NCBI GenBank assembly: GCA_947565875.1
Contig: CANOHR010000032.1
Span: 1-8,878, forward strand
Direction of reading: 5' to 3'
DNA: 8,878 nucleotides
Origin: an uncultured Pseudoflavonifractor sp.
GTDB taxonomy: Bacteria > Bacillota > Clostridia > Oscillospirales > Oscillospiraceae
The notes under the pieces are model-generated. The model was not told where the DNA came from and made no database searches. It worked only from the letters and a program-made list of their open reading frames with translations. A program made the position numbers and the translations under genes. This document shows positions 1 through 7,302 of the stretch, in pieces (the first letter of the stretch is position 1; every line of letters begins with the position of its first letter).

Positions 1-81
1 GTTGTCGCAAATCCTGAAATCTGTTGTCCCCCAAAGGGTTGAACTTGTTTCAAGGTCGCCCCCCGTTCAGAGTGCCTTATT

Positions 82-110
82 AATATACCAAATCGCGATC
101 CCAATGTCAA
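82..110 (-). promoter_or_regulatory. Strong sigma-A-type promoter reading out of the left edge
   Basis: On the minus strand a perfect -35 box TTGACA (110 to 105) is followed by a 17-nt spacer and a -10 box TATATT (87 to 82). This is close to the vegetative consensus with optimal spacing. The TGA stop of the preceding gerAB-like gene lies inside the -35 box. Transcription would start near position 75 and leave the window. The roughly 75 nt of visible transcript hold no recognisable start codon with a good ribosome binding site. They do contain a small inverted repeat (TTGAA, 5-nt loop, TTCAA). The product could be a protein gene with a leader or a small RNA; I cannot tell. Confidence 0.7.
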
Positions 111-1261
111 CACTTTTTTTCATTTTCTCTGCCACTTTTTTTGTCCCCAGAATTTACCGCTACATCTATTTCTCCTTTGGATCCCTTTCCACAAAATGTA
201 GCTTGTCTTTTTCTCCTGTCCCGGGCCTTTATGGTCAAAACGGCAACAGCAGGGAGCAATACGCCCAAAATCAAATTCCCCGCCGGGAGCCGGGCCGACA
301 GCCATGCCCACACCCGACCCAGGCCGGGCAGTACCCCCGCCACGGCAAAAGCTCCCGCCACCAAAAGCCAGCCCAGAGCCGGAAAGGGTGAAACCAGCCT
401 TTTCCACAACGTCATGCAGCCCCGCCCCAGCAGGCTCATCAGTAGCAGATCCCCCAGCGCCAGCACCATCAACAGCCCCGCGTCCCCCCGCCGGAAGGCT
501 CCCGGCATCCGTACTCCCTCCAGCAAATAAAGAAAGGGTTCTCCCATCCGTCCGGCCAACACCGGCCCAAAGGTCCCTATCACAAGGAGCAAAAAGAGCG
601 TCAGCGCTCCGCAGCCCCAAACCACCCCAGCCCGGGCGCCCCCTTCCCCCGACCGTACCGGAAGGCACAGGGCGTATACGCCATAGCCCGCCAGACTCAG
701 GCAAAGGGCGCCGCTGCCGGGAAGTCCCCACCAGCCAGCCCCTTCGGGCGGCCACAGGTTTTGCCACCGCACTCCGCCCAAAGCCAGCGCTCCGGTGATC
801 CCCAGAGCGACTGCCACCACCAGAAAAAAGATCCTTCCCGCCCGGCCAAAGCGGTCATCCCCTCCCCGATTCAACAGCAGGCAGACCATTAGGGCGGAAA
901 TCAAAAAAAACCACCGCACACCCTCCCCCTCAGATACCGTAAGGAGCCGCTCAGAATATTTTCGGGCGCTGTCGGTAAGCAGCGCAAGTCCCCACAACAA
1001 ATAGAGGACTTCCGCCCCCACGCCTCCCCACCTGCCGAAAGCTTCTTCCAGTCCATGGTCTAGACCGTCCCGCCCCAAACGTTTCCACACCGGGGCAAGA
1101 CACATCCCCACCGGCAGGGCAAGCCCCGCCCCCAACCAACTCAGCCGCCCCCCCAGCATAACGATAGGCCCCAGCAGCCCGATCCCTGCCGGGACCAGGG
1201 CCGCCATTGTTACCTCCAGCCGCTCCTGCCCGGAACAGCCTGTCCACTCATCCCTTTTCAA
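107..1261 (-). CDS. GerAB-family spore germination protein (APC-superfamily permease-like B subunit)
   Basis: Probable B subunit of a gerA-type germinant receptor, an integral protein of the spore inner membrane that in studied homologues binds the nutrient germinant. The product is very hydrophobic, with about ten predicted membrane segments (for example GIGLLGPIVMLGG, FFLVVAVALGITGALAL and the region around LLLMSLLGRGC). It ends in a basic, hydrophilic tail of about 38 residues. Family assignment rests on this topology and on its place next to clear GerA and GerC genes; sequence identity is low. The start is uncertain. A TTG at 1261 overlaps the gerC stop (TTGA) and gives 384 aa, including the N-terminal stretch that precedes TM1 in the family. 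An ATG at 1207 has GGAGG five bases upstream and gives 366 aa, but begins inside or at TM1. No terminator is visible after the stop. Confidence 0.72.
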   Translation of the reverse strand: MKRDEWTGCSGQERLEVTMAALVPAGIGLLGPIVMLGGRLSWLGAGLALPVGMCLAPVWKRLGRDGLDHGLEEAFGRWGGVGAEVLYLLWGLALLTDSARKYSERLLTVSEGEGVRWFFLISALMVCLLLNRGGDDRFGRAGRIFFLVVAVALGITGALALGGVRWQNLWPPEGAGWWGLPGSGALCLSLAGYGVYALCLPVRSGEGGARAGVVWGCGALTLFLLLVIGTFGPVLAGRMGEPFLYLLEGVRMPGAFRRGDAGLLMVLALGDLLLMSLLGRGCMTLWKRLVSPFPALGWLLVAGAFAVAGVLPGLGRVWAWLSARLPAGNLILGVLLPAVAVLTIKARDRRKRQATFCGKGSKGEIDVAVNSGDKKSGRENEKKC

Positions 1262-2190
1262 GGCTTCACCAACTTTCCCGTTACCTCCAAGCGCAGCCCA
1301 TCCACCGGATACCCCTTTAGCCAAGGCCAGTCCTCCGGCCGAAGGGCTCCCTGCTCCCGGTCCAGGCCCCAGCAATCCCACCCCGGAGCCAAGGTTTTTT
1401 CAATAAGAGTTTTCCCCCAGGCTGCCAGGTCCTCCTCCCTGGGGTCCCCTTCCGCCTTTCGGCCGGTCAAGGTACAGTAAACCGTTCCGTCCGCCGCCCA
1501 GGTCCGGACCGCCGTCAACTCCACCGCCCCGCCAGGAAGCGTCACTACCCGTTCTTCCCCTTTTCCCGCCAGCAGTTCCGCTCCCAGGGCGGTCTCCTTT
1601 TCAAAATATCCTGCCAGTCCCTCCGGCCCCAGCACCGCCCACCCCGCCGGGGCCAACATGCCATCCTCCTCAGGAGCCAAGGCAGGGACCAGGGTATACT
1701 CCCCCTCCGCCAGCCGGGGCAGCACCCAGCCAATGGTCTTTCCCCGAGGGTCCTGTCCTCCGGTCTCCGCCGCCACCTTTTCCGCCGAGGCGGCAAGGGC
1801 CTCCCCCGCAGAGCCCTTTACAACATATAATAAGGTGTCCAACCGCAGTTCCCAATCTGTCATTACAAAATCCAACACCTGGTTCAAGTCCTGTCCCTCT
1901 CCCAGCAGCAGCTGCTCCGCCTGTCCCAGGTAGGCCCGCCGGGCCGAACTGCCCCGCAGCGCCCGACACGCTTCCGCCAGACTCTCCCCATTTCCGATCA
2001 GGACCTCCGCCTCTTCATCCTCCGAGGCTCGGACCCCGGTCACAGCGGTCACCGTGATTTCCTCCCCTCCATCCACCGCCAGGGCGGAGATCAGTTTTCG
2101 TTCCTCCAGTCCCCGGCTTTGAGGGAGAAGTCCCGCTCCCTTCGCCATCAAAAGTGCCACCAAAATGAGAGCCCATTTTCTTCCCCGCAT
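1258..2190 (-). CDS. Ger(x)C-family spore germination protein (C subunit), no lipobox
   Basis: C subunit of the same germinant receptor, 310 aa, somewhat shorter than typical GerC proteins. A hydrophobic N-terminal segment (residues 6-22, WALILVALLMAKGAGLL) is followed by LEERKLISALAVD, matching the family's 'RRELxxLAIxxGxD' start. The mid region RRAYLGQAEQLLLGEG followed by VLDFVMTDWELRLDTLLYVVKG is the family signature of the first domain. The C-terminus (WPWLKGYPVDGLRLEVTGKL) matches the final strand region of GerC. GerC proteins are normally lipoproteins with Cys just before the 'W-D-R-R-E' stretch. Here no Cys occurs near the hydrophobic segment, so lipidation appears lost. The ATG at 2190 is chosen over the in-frame ATG at 2262 because GGGGAG lies 8 nt upstream and the longer form would overlap the gerA gene with non-family residues. 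The gap from the gerA stop is 43 nt. Confidence 0.86.
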   Translation of the reverse strand: MRGRKWALILVALLMAKGAGLLPQSRGLEERKLISALAVDGGEEITVTAVTGVRASEDEEAEVLIGNGESLAEACRALRGSSARRAYLGQAEQLLLGEGQDLNQVLDFVMTDWELRLDTLLYVVKGSAGEALAASAEKVAAETGGQDPRGKTIGWVLPRLAEGEYTLVPALAPEEDGMLAPAGWAVLGPEGLAGYFEKETALGAELLAGKGEERVVTLPGGAVELTAVRTWAADGTVYCTLTGRKAEGDPREEDLAAWGKTLIEKTLAPGWDCWGLDREQGALRPEDWPWLKGYPVDGLRLEVTGKLVKP

Positions 2191-2233
2191 ACCGTCAACT
2201 CCCCACGTTTCTCCAGGCAGGGGCGTCCCCTCC

Positions 2234-3736
2234 CTAGCGCTGCTTTCTTCGATTTTCCGCATTCAGATAGCCGGGACGCAGCTTATCCTTCGGCAAAGGC
2301 TGCCGCAGGATCTGCGCCCCGCCCCCGGCGGCCAGGGGCGCAAGATAAGCCGTCCCAAAGCTTTCCAGCCCCGCCAAGTGCCCTACTAAAAGGGCCGTTC
2401 CCAGCACCACTCCAAAAAGGCCCATGGTTCCCCCCAGCGCCGACAGCAAAAACCGCCAGATCCTCAGTGCGGCGGCCAGATCCTGAGAGGGCATGGTGTA
2501 TCCGGCGATCCCCGCCGTAGCCACTACCACCAGCACAGCAGGAGAAATAAGCCGGGCCTCCACCGCCGCCGATCCCACCACCAGCCCCCCCAAAATGGAG
2601 ACCGTCTGCCCAATGGATTGAGGCAGGCGAAGCCCTGCCTCCTGCAAGACCTCAAACGCCAAAAGAAGCAAAAGGGTCTCAAAGAGTGCCGAAAAGGGCA
2701 CATCCCGTCTGGCTGCCAGAATACTGAGGGCCAGCCGGGCCGGGATCATCTCCGGGTGAAAATTTACCATAGCCACATAGACTCCGGGCAGATAGAGAGT
2801 CACCAGCAGACAAGCCCACCGCAGGACGGCAAGGGAGGAGGCCACCAGCCAATTTTCCGACCGATCCTGGGGGGCCCGGATAAAATCCCCCAGCACCCCC
2901 GGAGCCAGATACCCCAGGGGGAGCCCTTCAATAAGGATCCCCACCCGGCCCTGGCAAAGGCCATAACAAAACCGGTCAGGCCGCTCGGTATACTGGACCA
3001 GCGGAAAGGCCGTATCCAGTTCATCCACGATATATTCCTCCAGGTTTCCCGTGGCCAATAGAGCGTCGATGTCAATATTCTCCATCCGCTTTTCCAGTTC
3101 CTCCACCGTCTGGGGATCAGCGATCCCCTCCACCCACAGGATATCCACCGGGGTAAGCGACTGCCTGCCCACGATCTGTTCCCGGATTCTCAGTTCGGGA
3201 GCTTTTAAGTGCCGCCGGGTAAGGGAGGTATTGGTCCGCAGGTTTTCTACAAAGGAATCCCGGGCCCCTTTTACTGAAACCTCATTTTCCGGATCCCCGA
3301 TCCCCCGTTTTTCCTCCGTTCCCGTGTTAAAGGAAAGGGCCCGTTCCTTCCCCGGAAAAAGCAGCAGGCAGTTGCCGTCGATCAGATCCATGACCGCCTC
3401 ATCCAGGGTGGTCCGCTCGGTGACCGAAAGACTGTAAAGGGCCCCTGAGCGCATTTTTTCCCAGGCCACCGCCTCCCCCAGTGCGCCCAAGGTCTCATCC
3501 TGCGCCAAAGGCCGAAGCACATAATCGCTGACCCTCTCCATCCGCACCATTCCGGCGAGAAAGATCAGTTCACAGCGCATTGCCTTGTTCCCCCCCACCG
3601 ATATGCTTCTGCGGTTATAGTCCACGCAGCCCGCAAAGACCTGGGCCAGGTTTTCCGGGGTCAGGCCTCCCTTCAGCCGGGGCTCCCGCCTGGGGTGGGG
3701 CGGGTCCGCTCTTTCCTTCCTTTTAAAAATACCCAT
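2234..3736 (-). CDS. GerA-family spore germination protein (A subunit)
   Basis: A subunit of a gerA-type nutrient germinant receptor, 500 aa, full family length. Residues 1-270 are the soluble N-terminal part. It contains the family blocks GARDSFVENLRTNTSLTRRHLK, LRIREQIVGRQS, VDILWVEGIADP, ENIDIDALLATGNLEEYI and FPLVQYTERPDRFCYGLCQGRVGILIEGLP. The C-terminal part has about five membrane segments, with the conserved FHPEMIPARLALSILAARRDVPF, GLRLPQSIGQTVSILGGLVVGSAAVEA and FGTAYLAPLA motifs. In studied species the A, B and C subunits form a spore inner-membrane complex, and A subunits can build a nutrient-gated ion channel. The ATG at 3736 is preferred over the codon at 3751 because GGAGG sits 7-8 nt upstream of it and the protein then begins MGIFKRKE. 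It is the first gene of a leftward operon with the C and B genes. I could not identify a sigma-G promoter upstream. Confidence 0.95.
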   Translation of the reverse strand: MGIFKRKERADPPHPRREPRLKGGLTPENLAQVFAGCVDYNRRSISVGGNKAMRCELIFLAGMVRMERVSDYVLRPLAQDETLGALGEAVAWEKMRSGALYSLSVTERTTLDEAVMDLIDGNCLLLFPGKERALSFNTGTEEKRGIGDPENEVSVKGARDSFVENLRTNTSLTRRHLKAPELRIREQIVGRQSLTPVDILWVEGIADPQTVEELEKRMENIDIDALLATGNLEEYIVDELDTAFPLVQYTERPDRFCYGLCQGRVGILIEGLPLGYLAPGVLGDFIRAPQDRSENWLVASSLAVLRWACLLVTLYLPGVYVAMVNFHPEMIPARLALSILAARRDVPFSALFETLLLLLAFEVLQEAGLRLPQSIGQTVSILGGLVVGSAAVEARLISPAVLVVVATAGIAGYTMPSQDLAAALRIWRFLLSALGGTMGLFGVVLGTALLVGHLAGLESFGTAYLAPLAAGGGAQILRQPLPKDKLRPGYLNAENRRKQR

Positions 3737-3797
3737 ACATTCCCCTCCCATTTTTCTTCAGTGTCTCCCCCCATGGAAAATTTTATACTCCGCCGGG

Positions 3798-3826
3798 TTG
3801 CGCCTCCGCCTTTGAATGGGTATAAT
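3798..3826 (+). promoter_or_regulatory. Probable sigma-A promoter of the CofE-like gene
   Basis: TTGCGC (3798-3803), a 17-nt spacer and a perfect TATAAT (3821-3826) lie about 70 nt before the ATG at 3895. The -35 box matches consensus at four of six positions (TTGCGC against TTGACA). It sits in the intergenic region between the divergent gerA gene and the CofE-like gene. The resulting 5' leader of about 60 nt shows no obvious riboswitch-like fold. Confidence 0.6.
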
Positions 3827-3894
3827 AGGAAAATGATCTCACCATGTCCCCATAGGATCTACCGCCAATCCGACAAAAGAAAGGAGTCCATTCC

Positions 3895-4599
3895 ATGGAC
3901 TTTTACGCCAACGAAGGAAAAAACGTCATGATCAAAGCAAAAGGCCGGCGGTACGCCCGCCACGCCATTACCACCCATTTTGTCCAGGTGGGGGAAAGCT
4001 ATCTGGAGTTGATCCAAAAATACGTCCTGCCCATTTATCAGCCGGGAGACATTCTCTCCTCCAGCGAAAAGGTCATCGCTCTGTGTCAGGGGCGTATCGT
4101 TACCGAGGATGAGTGTAAGCCCGGCTTTTGGGCCAAGATCCTCTCCCGGTTCGTCCATCAGACCTCTGCCGGTCCGGGCATGGGGCTTCCCGTTAAAATG
4201 CAGTTTGCCATTAATGTCTGCGGCCTTGGAAAGGTCCTTTGGGCCGCCGTCTGCGCCGGTTTTGGCAAACTTATGGGCAGGCACGGGGTCTTTTACGATA
4301 TGCTGGGCACCGAAGTCTCCGGCCTGGACGGCTTTTACGGGGAGGATATCCCCGAATACGAGCATATGGGGGTCCGGGTCCCCAAAGATCCCGGCAAGGT
4401 CTGCGACGAAGTCTTTGAAAAAACCGGAGTTATCATGATGATCGTAGACGCCAACGATCTGAACGTAGAACTGCTGGGGAAGGGAAAGCAGTTAAGGGAC
4501 CGGAGCGATGAGGAGTTGCTGGATCTGATCCGGGACAACCCGGCAGGTCAGGACCGGCAGCTGACTCCCTTCGTTTTGATCCGGGAGGTCACGGAATAA
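3895..4599 (+). CDS. CofE-like protein, F420-0:gamma-glutamyl ligase family
   Basis: A 234-aa protein with the layout of the F420_ligase (CofE-like) fold. The N-terminal block YARHAITTHFVQVGESYLELIQKYVLP is followed by YQPGDILSSSEKVIALCQGR, the family's 'GD(I/V)xxxSEK' signature. Further in come a Gly-rich stretch with GLGKVLWAAVCAGFGKLMGRHG and a late motif (VIMMIVDANDLN) typical of bacterial members. Characterised CofE enzymes add glutamate to F420-0 using GTP; short clostridial relatives carry the same name by similarity, but their substrate is not established. It is the only plus-strand gene here, with its own promoter, an AAGGAG site 8 nt before the ATG, and a strong terminator right after the stop. 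Nothing else of the F420 pathway is present in the window. I am sure of the family; the reaction is unknown. Confidence 0.8.
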   Translation: MDFYANEGKNVMIKAKGRRYARHAITTHFVQVGESYLELIQKYVLPIYQPGDILSSSEKVIALCQGRIVTEDECKPGFWAKILSRFVHQTSAGPGMGLPVKMQFAINVCGLGKVLWAAVCAGFGKLMGRHGVFYDMLGTEVSGLDGFYGEDIPEYEHMGVRVPKDPGKVCDEVFEKTGVIMMIVDANDLNVELLGKGKQLRDRSDEELLDLIRDNPAGQDRQLTPFVLIREVTE

Positions 4600-4643
4600 A
4601 AAAACAGAGCCGCCGCTCCTCCGGAGCGGCGGCTCTGTTTTTT
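4598..4643. terminator. Bidirectional intrinsic terminator between convergent genes
   Basis: A perfect 15-bp GC-rich stem (4605-4619 with 4623-4637, loop TCC) is flanked by seven A on the left and six T on the right. It therefore works as an intrinsic terminator on either strand. The stop codon TAA of the CofE-like gene supplies the first A residues of the flank, and the ATPase gene ends three bases past the other flank (stop at 4647-4649). Confidence 0.95.
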
Positions 4644-4646
4644 ACA

Positions 4647-7238
4647 TTACTTACATTTGCGTTTTCTTCTCCACGCCTTTTCGATCTCGCACACCACCAC
4701 CGGAGCGGCAGCCAGCAAAAGGACCACCGCCCACTCCAGCGGGCTTAGGGGCACGGTCTGAAACAGCCGTTGAAGGGGCGGCAGGCACAACACCGCCAGC
4801 TGCATTCCAAGTCCCGCCAAAAAGGCCTTGTTCATGGCCGAATTGCTGAATATCCCGATGTGGAAAAGAGAATGCTCCTCACTCCTTACATCAAAGGCAT
4901 GAAAAAGCTGGCACAGAGTTAAAGTAGCAAAGGCCATGGTGTTGGCCGCCTGGTATGCCTCCCCCGGATCGGACAGCACATACTCTCCCAAAAAGTACGC
5001 CCCCAGTGTGAGGAGCCCTACCATAGCCCCCTGCCAGAGAAGGCGGAAGGAAAAACTCCGGGTAAAAAGGCTCTCTCTGGCGTCTCTGGGGGGCTCCTCC
5101 ATAATTCCCTCCTCCACCGGCTCCACCCCCAGCGCCAGGGCCGGGAGCGAGTCAGTGACCAGATTCAGCCACAACAGCTGCACCGGCAAAAGGGGCATTT
5201 GGTGAAAATTCAATACGGTAGCCAAAAAAATGGTCAGGATCTCCCCAATGTTGCAGGAGAGCAAATAATGGATCGCTTTTCGGATATTGGAGTAGATCCC
5301 CCGCCCCTCCGCCACCGCCGAGACAATGGTGGCAAAGTTGTCGTCGGTAAGGATCATGTGAGCCGCCCCCTTGGCCACGTCAGTCCCCGTAATGCCCATG
5401 GCGCAGCCAATATGGGCAGCCTTCAGAGCGGGAGCGTCGTTGACCCCGTCCCCTGTCATGGCCACGATCTTTCCTTTCTTTCTCCAGGCATTGACGATCC
5501 GGGTCTTATGCTCAGGGGACACCCGGGCGTAAACAGAAAATTTCTCCACGTCCTGATCCAGTAGTTCCTGAGGCATAAAATCCAGTTCCGTGCCGGTGAC
5601 GGCCATATCCCCCTCCCGGCAGATCCCCAGTTCCTTCGCTACCGCCACAGCGGTAAGCTTATGGTCCCCTGTGATCATCACCGGGCGGATCCCGGCCCTC
5701 CGGCACTGCTCCACCGCCCGCCCCACCTCAGGCCGGGGCGGGTCCATCATCCCCATCAGTCCCAAAAAGGTAAGCCCCTGTTCTATTTCCTCCGCCCTCA
5801 AAGTCCCTGGCAGCCTCTCTATGTACCGCTCCGCCACCCCCAGCACCCGAAGAGCCTGAGCGGCCATCTTATCGTTGGCAGACAGCGCTCTCCTTTTTTC
5901 CTCTTTCGTAAGAAGGCACCGGGCAATCAGCACATCCGGCGCGCCCTTTACGCACAAACGGTATCCGCCAGAAGACAGCGCGTGAACGGTGGTCATCAGC
6001 TTCCGTTCTGAATCAAAGGGGATCTCCCCCCGCCGGGGGGTCTCCCGCTCCAGATTGCTTTTGCACAGTCCCGCTTGGGCGGCCGCCTCTACCAGGGCTG
6101 CCTCCGTAGGATCTCCCACGCTTTTCTTTCCTGAGAGGACAGCGTCATTACACAGGGCCGCCGCACTCAGGAGTCTCCCTTCCTCCTCTCCCTCCGGGAC
6201 CCATATTTGCCGGACGGTCATCCTGTTTTGGGTCAGAGTCCCCGTCTTATCCGAGCAGATCACCCCGGCACAGCCCAGGGTCTCTACGGCAGGGAGCTTT
6301 TTGACGATAGCCCCCCGCTTTGCCAAGCGCTGGACTCCTAACGCCAGCACAATGGTAACAATGGCGGGAAGCCCCTCGGGAATAGCGGCCACCGCCAGGG
6401 ACACGGCAGTCATAAACATATCCAGCATTTCCCGCCCTTGAAGCAGGCCCACGCCGAACATGACCGCACAGACGCACAGGCAGAGAAAGGACAGGGTCTT
6501 GGATATCTCACCCATCCGCCGCTGCAAGGGGGTGGCGCTCTCCTCCTGTTCCAGAAGAAGCCCCGCCACTTTGCCCACTTCGCTGTCCATCCCTGTGGCG
6601 GTGACCACCGCCATCGCCCGGCCCGCGGTAATGACGGTAGATCCAATAACCATGTTGGTCCGGTCCCCCAGCGCTGTCATTTCCGGCAGTGTTTCCCCGG
6701 CGAATTTTTCCACCGGCACCGACTCTCCCGTCATGGCGCTTTCATCCGCCTTCAGTCCCGCCGCCTCTACAAGCCTGGCGTCGGCGGGCACCAGATCGCC
6801 CGCCTCCAAGCGAATGAGGTCGCCGGGGACTATCATGGCAGCCTCCACCCTTTTATCCTTTCCGTCCCGTATTACCCGGGCCTGGGGAGCGGACATATTC
6901 CGCAGAGCCTCCAGGGCCTTTTGGGCGCTATTTTCCTGGGAAATGGAAATGACGGCGTTGACCACAACGATCAGCAGAATAATGGCGCTGTCCAGCCAGT
7001 CCTCCCCTCCGCTAGACCACAGAGAGAGGGCGGCAGCCGCCAGCAGCACCAGGATCATGGGATCCTTTAACTGGTCTAAAAGCCGAAGAAACATGCTTCT
7101 GGGCGGTTTTCCTTTCAATTGGTTGGGCCCGTACTTTTCCAGCCTCCGCCGGGCCTCCCCCCCCGTCAGGCCCCGACGGCGGTCGGTGGTCAGTTCCCCC
7201 AAGGTTTCCGACAAACTTTTGTTGTACCATGCGATCAT
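4647..7238 (-). CDS. Calcium-translocating P-type ATPase (type IIA, SERCA/PMCA-like)
   Basis: A full-length 863-aa cation pump of the cytoplasmic membrane, expected to export Ca2+ using ATP. In order it shows: the N-terminal cation-ATPase domain (RRGLTGGEARRRLEKYGPNQL); the actuator motif TGES (170-173); M4 IPEGLP (286-291); the phosphorylation site SDKTGT with Asp330; the nucleotide-domain motifs DPTEAAL and KGAPD (431-435); the hinge TGDGVNDAP (595-603); M5 with N663 and E666; and M6 NLVTD with N692, T695 and D696. These M4, M5 and M6 residues correspond to SERCA calcium ligands and argue against Na/K or heavy-metal specificity. In M8 the SERCA site I glutamate appears to be Gln777, which suggests a single-Ca2+ pump like several bacterial homologues; this is an inference. 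The ATG at 7238 has AAAGGA 9 nt upstream. The gene lies 58 nt after the regulator gene and ends at the shared terminator. Mn2+ transport cannot be excluded. Confidence 0.93.
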   Translation of the reverse strand: MIAWYNKSLSETLGELTTDRRRGLTGGEARRRLEKYGPNQLKGKPPRSMFLRLLDQLKDPMILVLLAAAALSLWSSGGEDWLDSAIILLIVVVNAVISISQENSAQKALEALRNMSAPQARVIRDGKDKRVEAAMIVPGDLIRLEAGDLVPADARLVEAAGLKADESAMTGESVPVEKFAGETLPEMTALGDRTNMVIGSTVITAGRAMAVVTATGMDSEVGKVAGLLLEQEESATPLQRRMGEISKTLSFLCLCVCAVMFGVGLLQGREMLDMFMTAVSLAVAAIPEGLPAIVTIVLALGVQRLAKRGAIVKKLPAVETLGCAGVICSDKTGTLTQNRMTVRQIWVPEGEEEGRLLSAAALCNDAVLSGKKSVGDPTEAALVEAAAQAGLCKSNLERETPRRGEIPFDSERKLMTTVHALSSGGYRLCVKGAPDVLIARCLLTKEEKRRALSANDKMAAQALRVLGVAERYIERLPGTLRAEEIEQGLTFLGLMGMMDPPRPEVGRAVEQCRRAGIRPVMITGDHKLTAVAVAKELGICREGDMAVTGTELDFMPQELLDQDVEKFSVYARVSPEHKTRIVNAWRKKGKIVAMTGDGVNDAPALKAAHIGCAMGITGTDVAKGAAHMILTDDNFATIVSAVAEGRGIYSNIRKAIHYLLSCNIGEILTIFLATVLNFHQMPLLPVQLLWLNLVTDSLPALALGVEPVEEGIMEEPPRDARESLFTRSFSFRLLWQGAMVGLLTLGAYFLGEYVLSDPGEAYQAANTMAFATLTLCQLFHAFDVRSEEHSLFHIGIFSNSAMNKAFLAGLGMQLAVLCLPPLQRLFQTVPLSPLEWAVVLLLAAAPVVVCEIEKAWRRKRKCK

Positions 7239-7272
7239 AGGCCCCCGTCCTTTCCGCTTTCTGGTAAGCTCT

Positions 7273-7302
7273 ATGATAGCCGTCGGGCCTGTCCGATTAC
7301 AA
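7273..7302 (-). promoter_or_regulatory. Candidate promoter of the calcium ATPase gene
   Basis: On the minus strand TTGTAA (7302 to 7297) is followed by an 18-nt spacer and TATCAT (7278 to 7273), 34 nt before the ATPase ATG. The -35 box consists of the last Leu codon and the stop codon of the response-regulator gene. Both boxes deviate from consensus (TTGACA and TATAAT), so this is a candidate only. The pump could also be transcribed by read-through from the XRE gene, because I see no terminator in the 58-nt gap. Confidence 0.4.

Noticed and set aside
120..767. Second minus-strand frame inside the gerB-like gene (215 codons), considered as a sign of a frameshift
   Set aside because: The product is Gly/Arg-rich with no membrane segments, while the main frame is continuously hydrophobic and open from end to end, so no frameshift is needed.
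304..798. Plus-strand open frame opposite the gerB-like gene
   Set aside because: Pro/Arg/Ser-rich translation without any family feature; a by-product of GC-rich codons on the other strand.
2191..2262. N-terminal extension of the GerC protein to the ATG at 2262
   Set aside because: The extra 24 residues overlap the gerA coding end, precede the signal-like helix with charged sequence, and the ATG at 2190 has the better ribosome binding site.
3737..3894. Sigma-G or sigma-F type promoter for the germination operon
   Set aside because: A GTATAAAA-like stretch (complement of 3781-3788) was considered as a -10, but no matching -35 lies at 16-18 nt, so no call was made.
3859..4365. Minus-strand open frame opposite the CofE-like gene
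   Set aside because: The plus-strand frame has a family match, promoter, ribosome binding site and terminator; the antisense frame has none of these.
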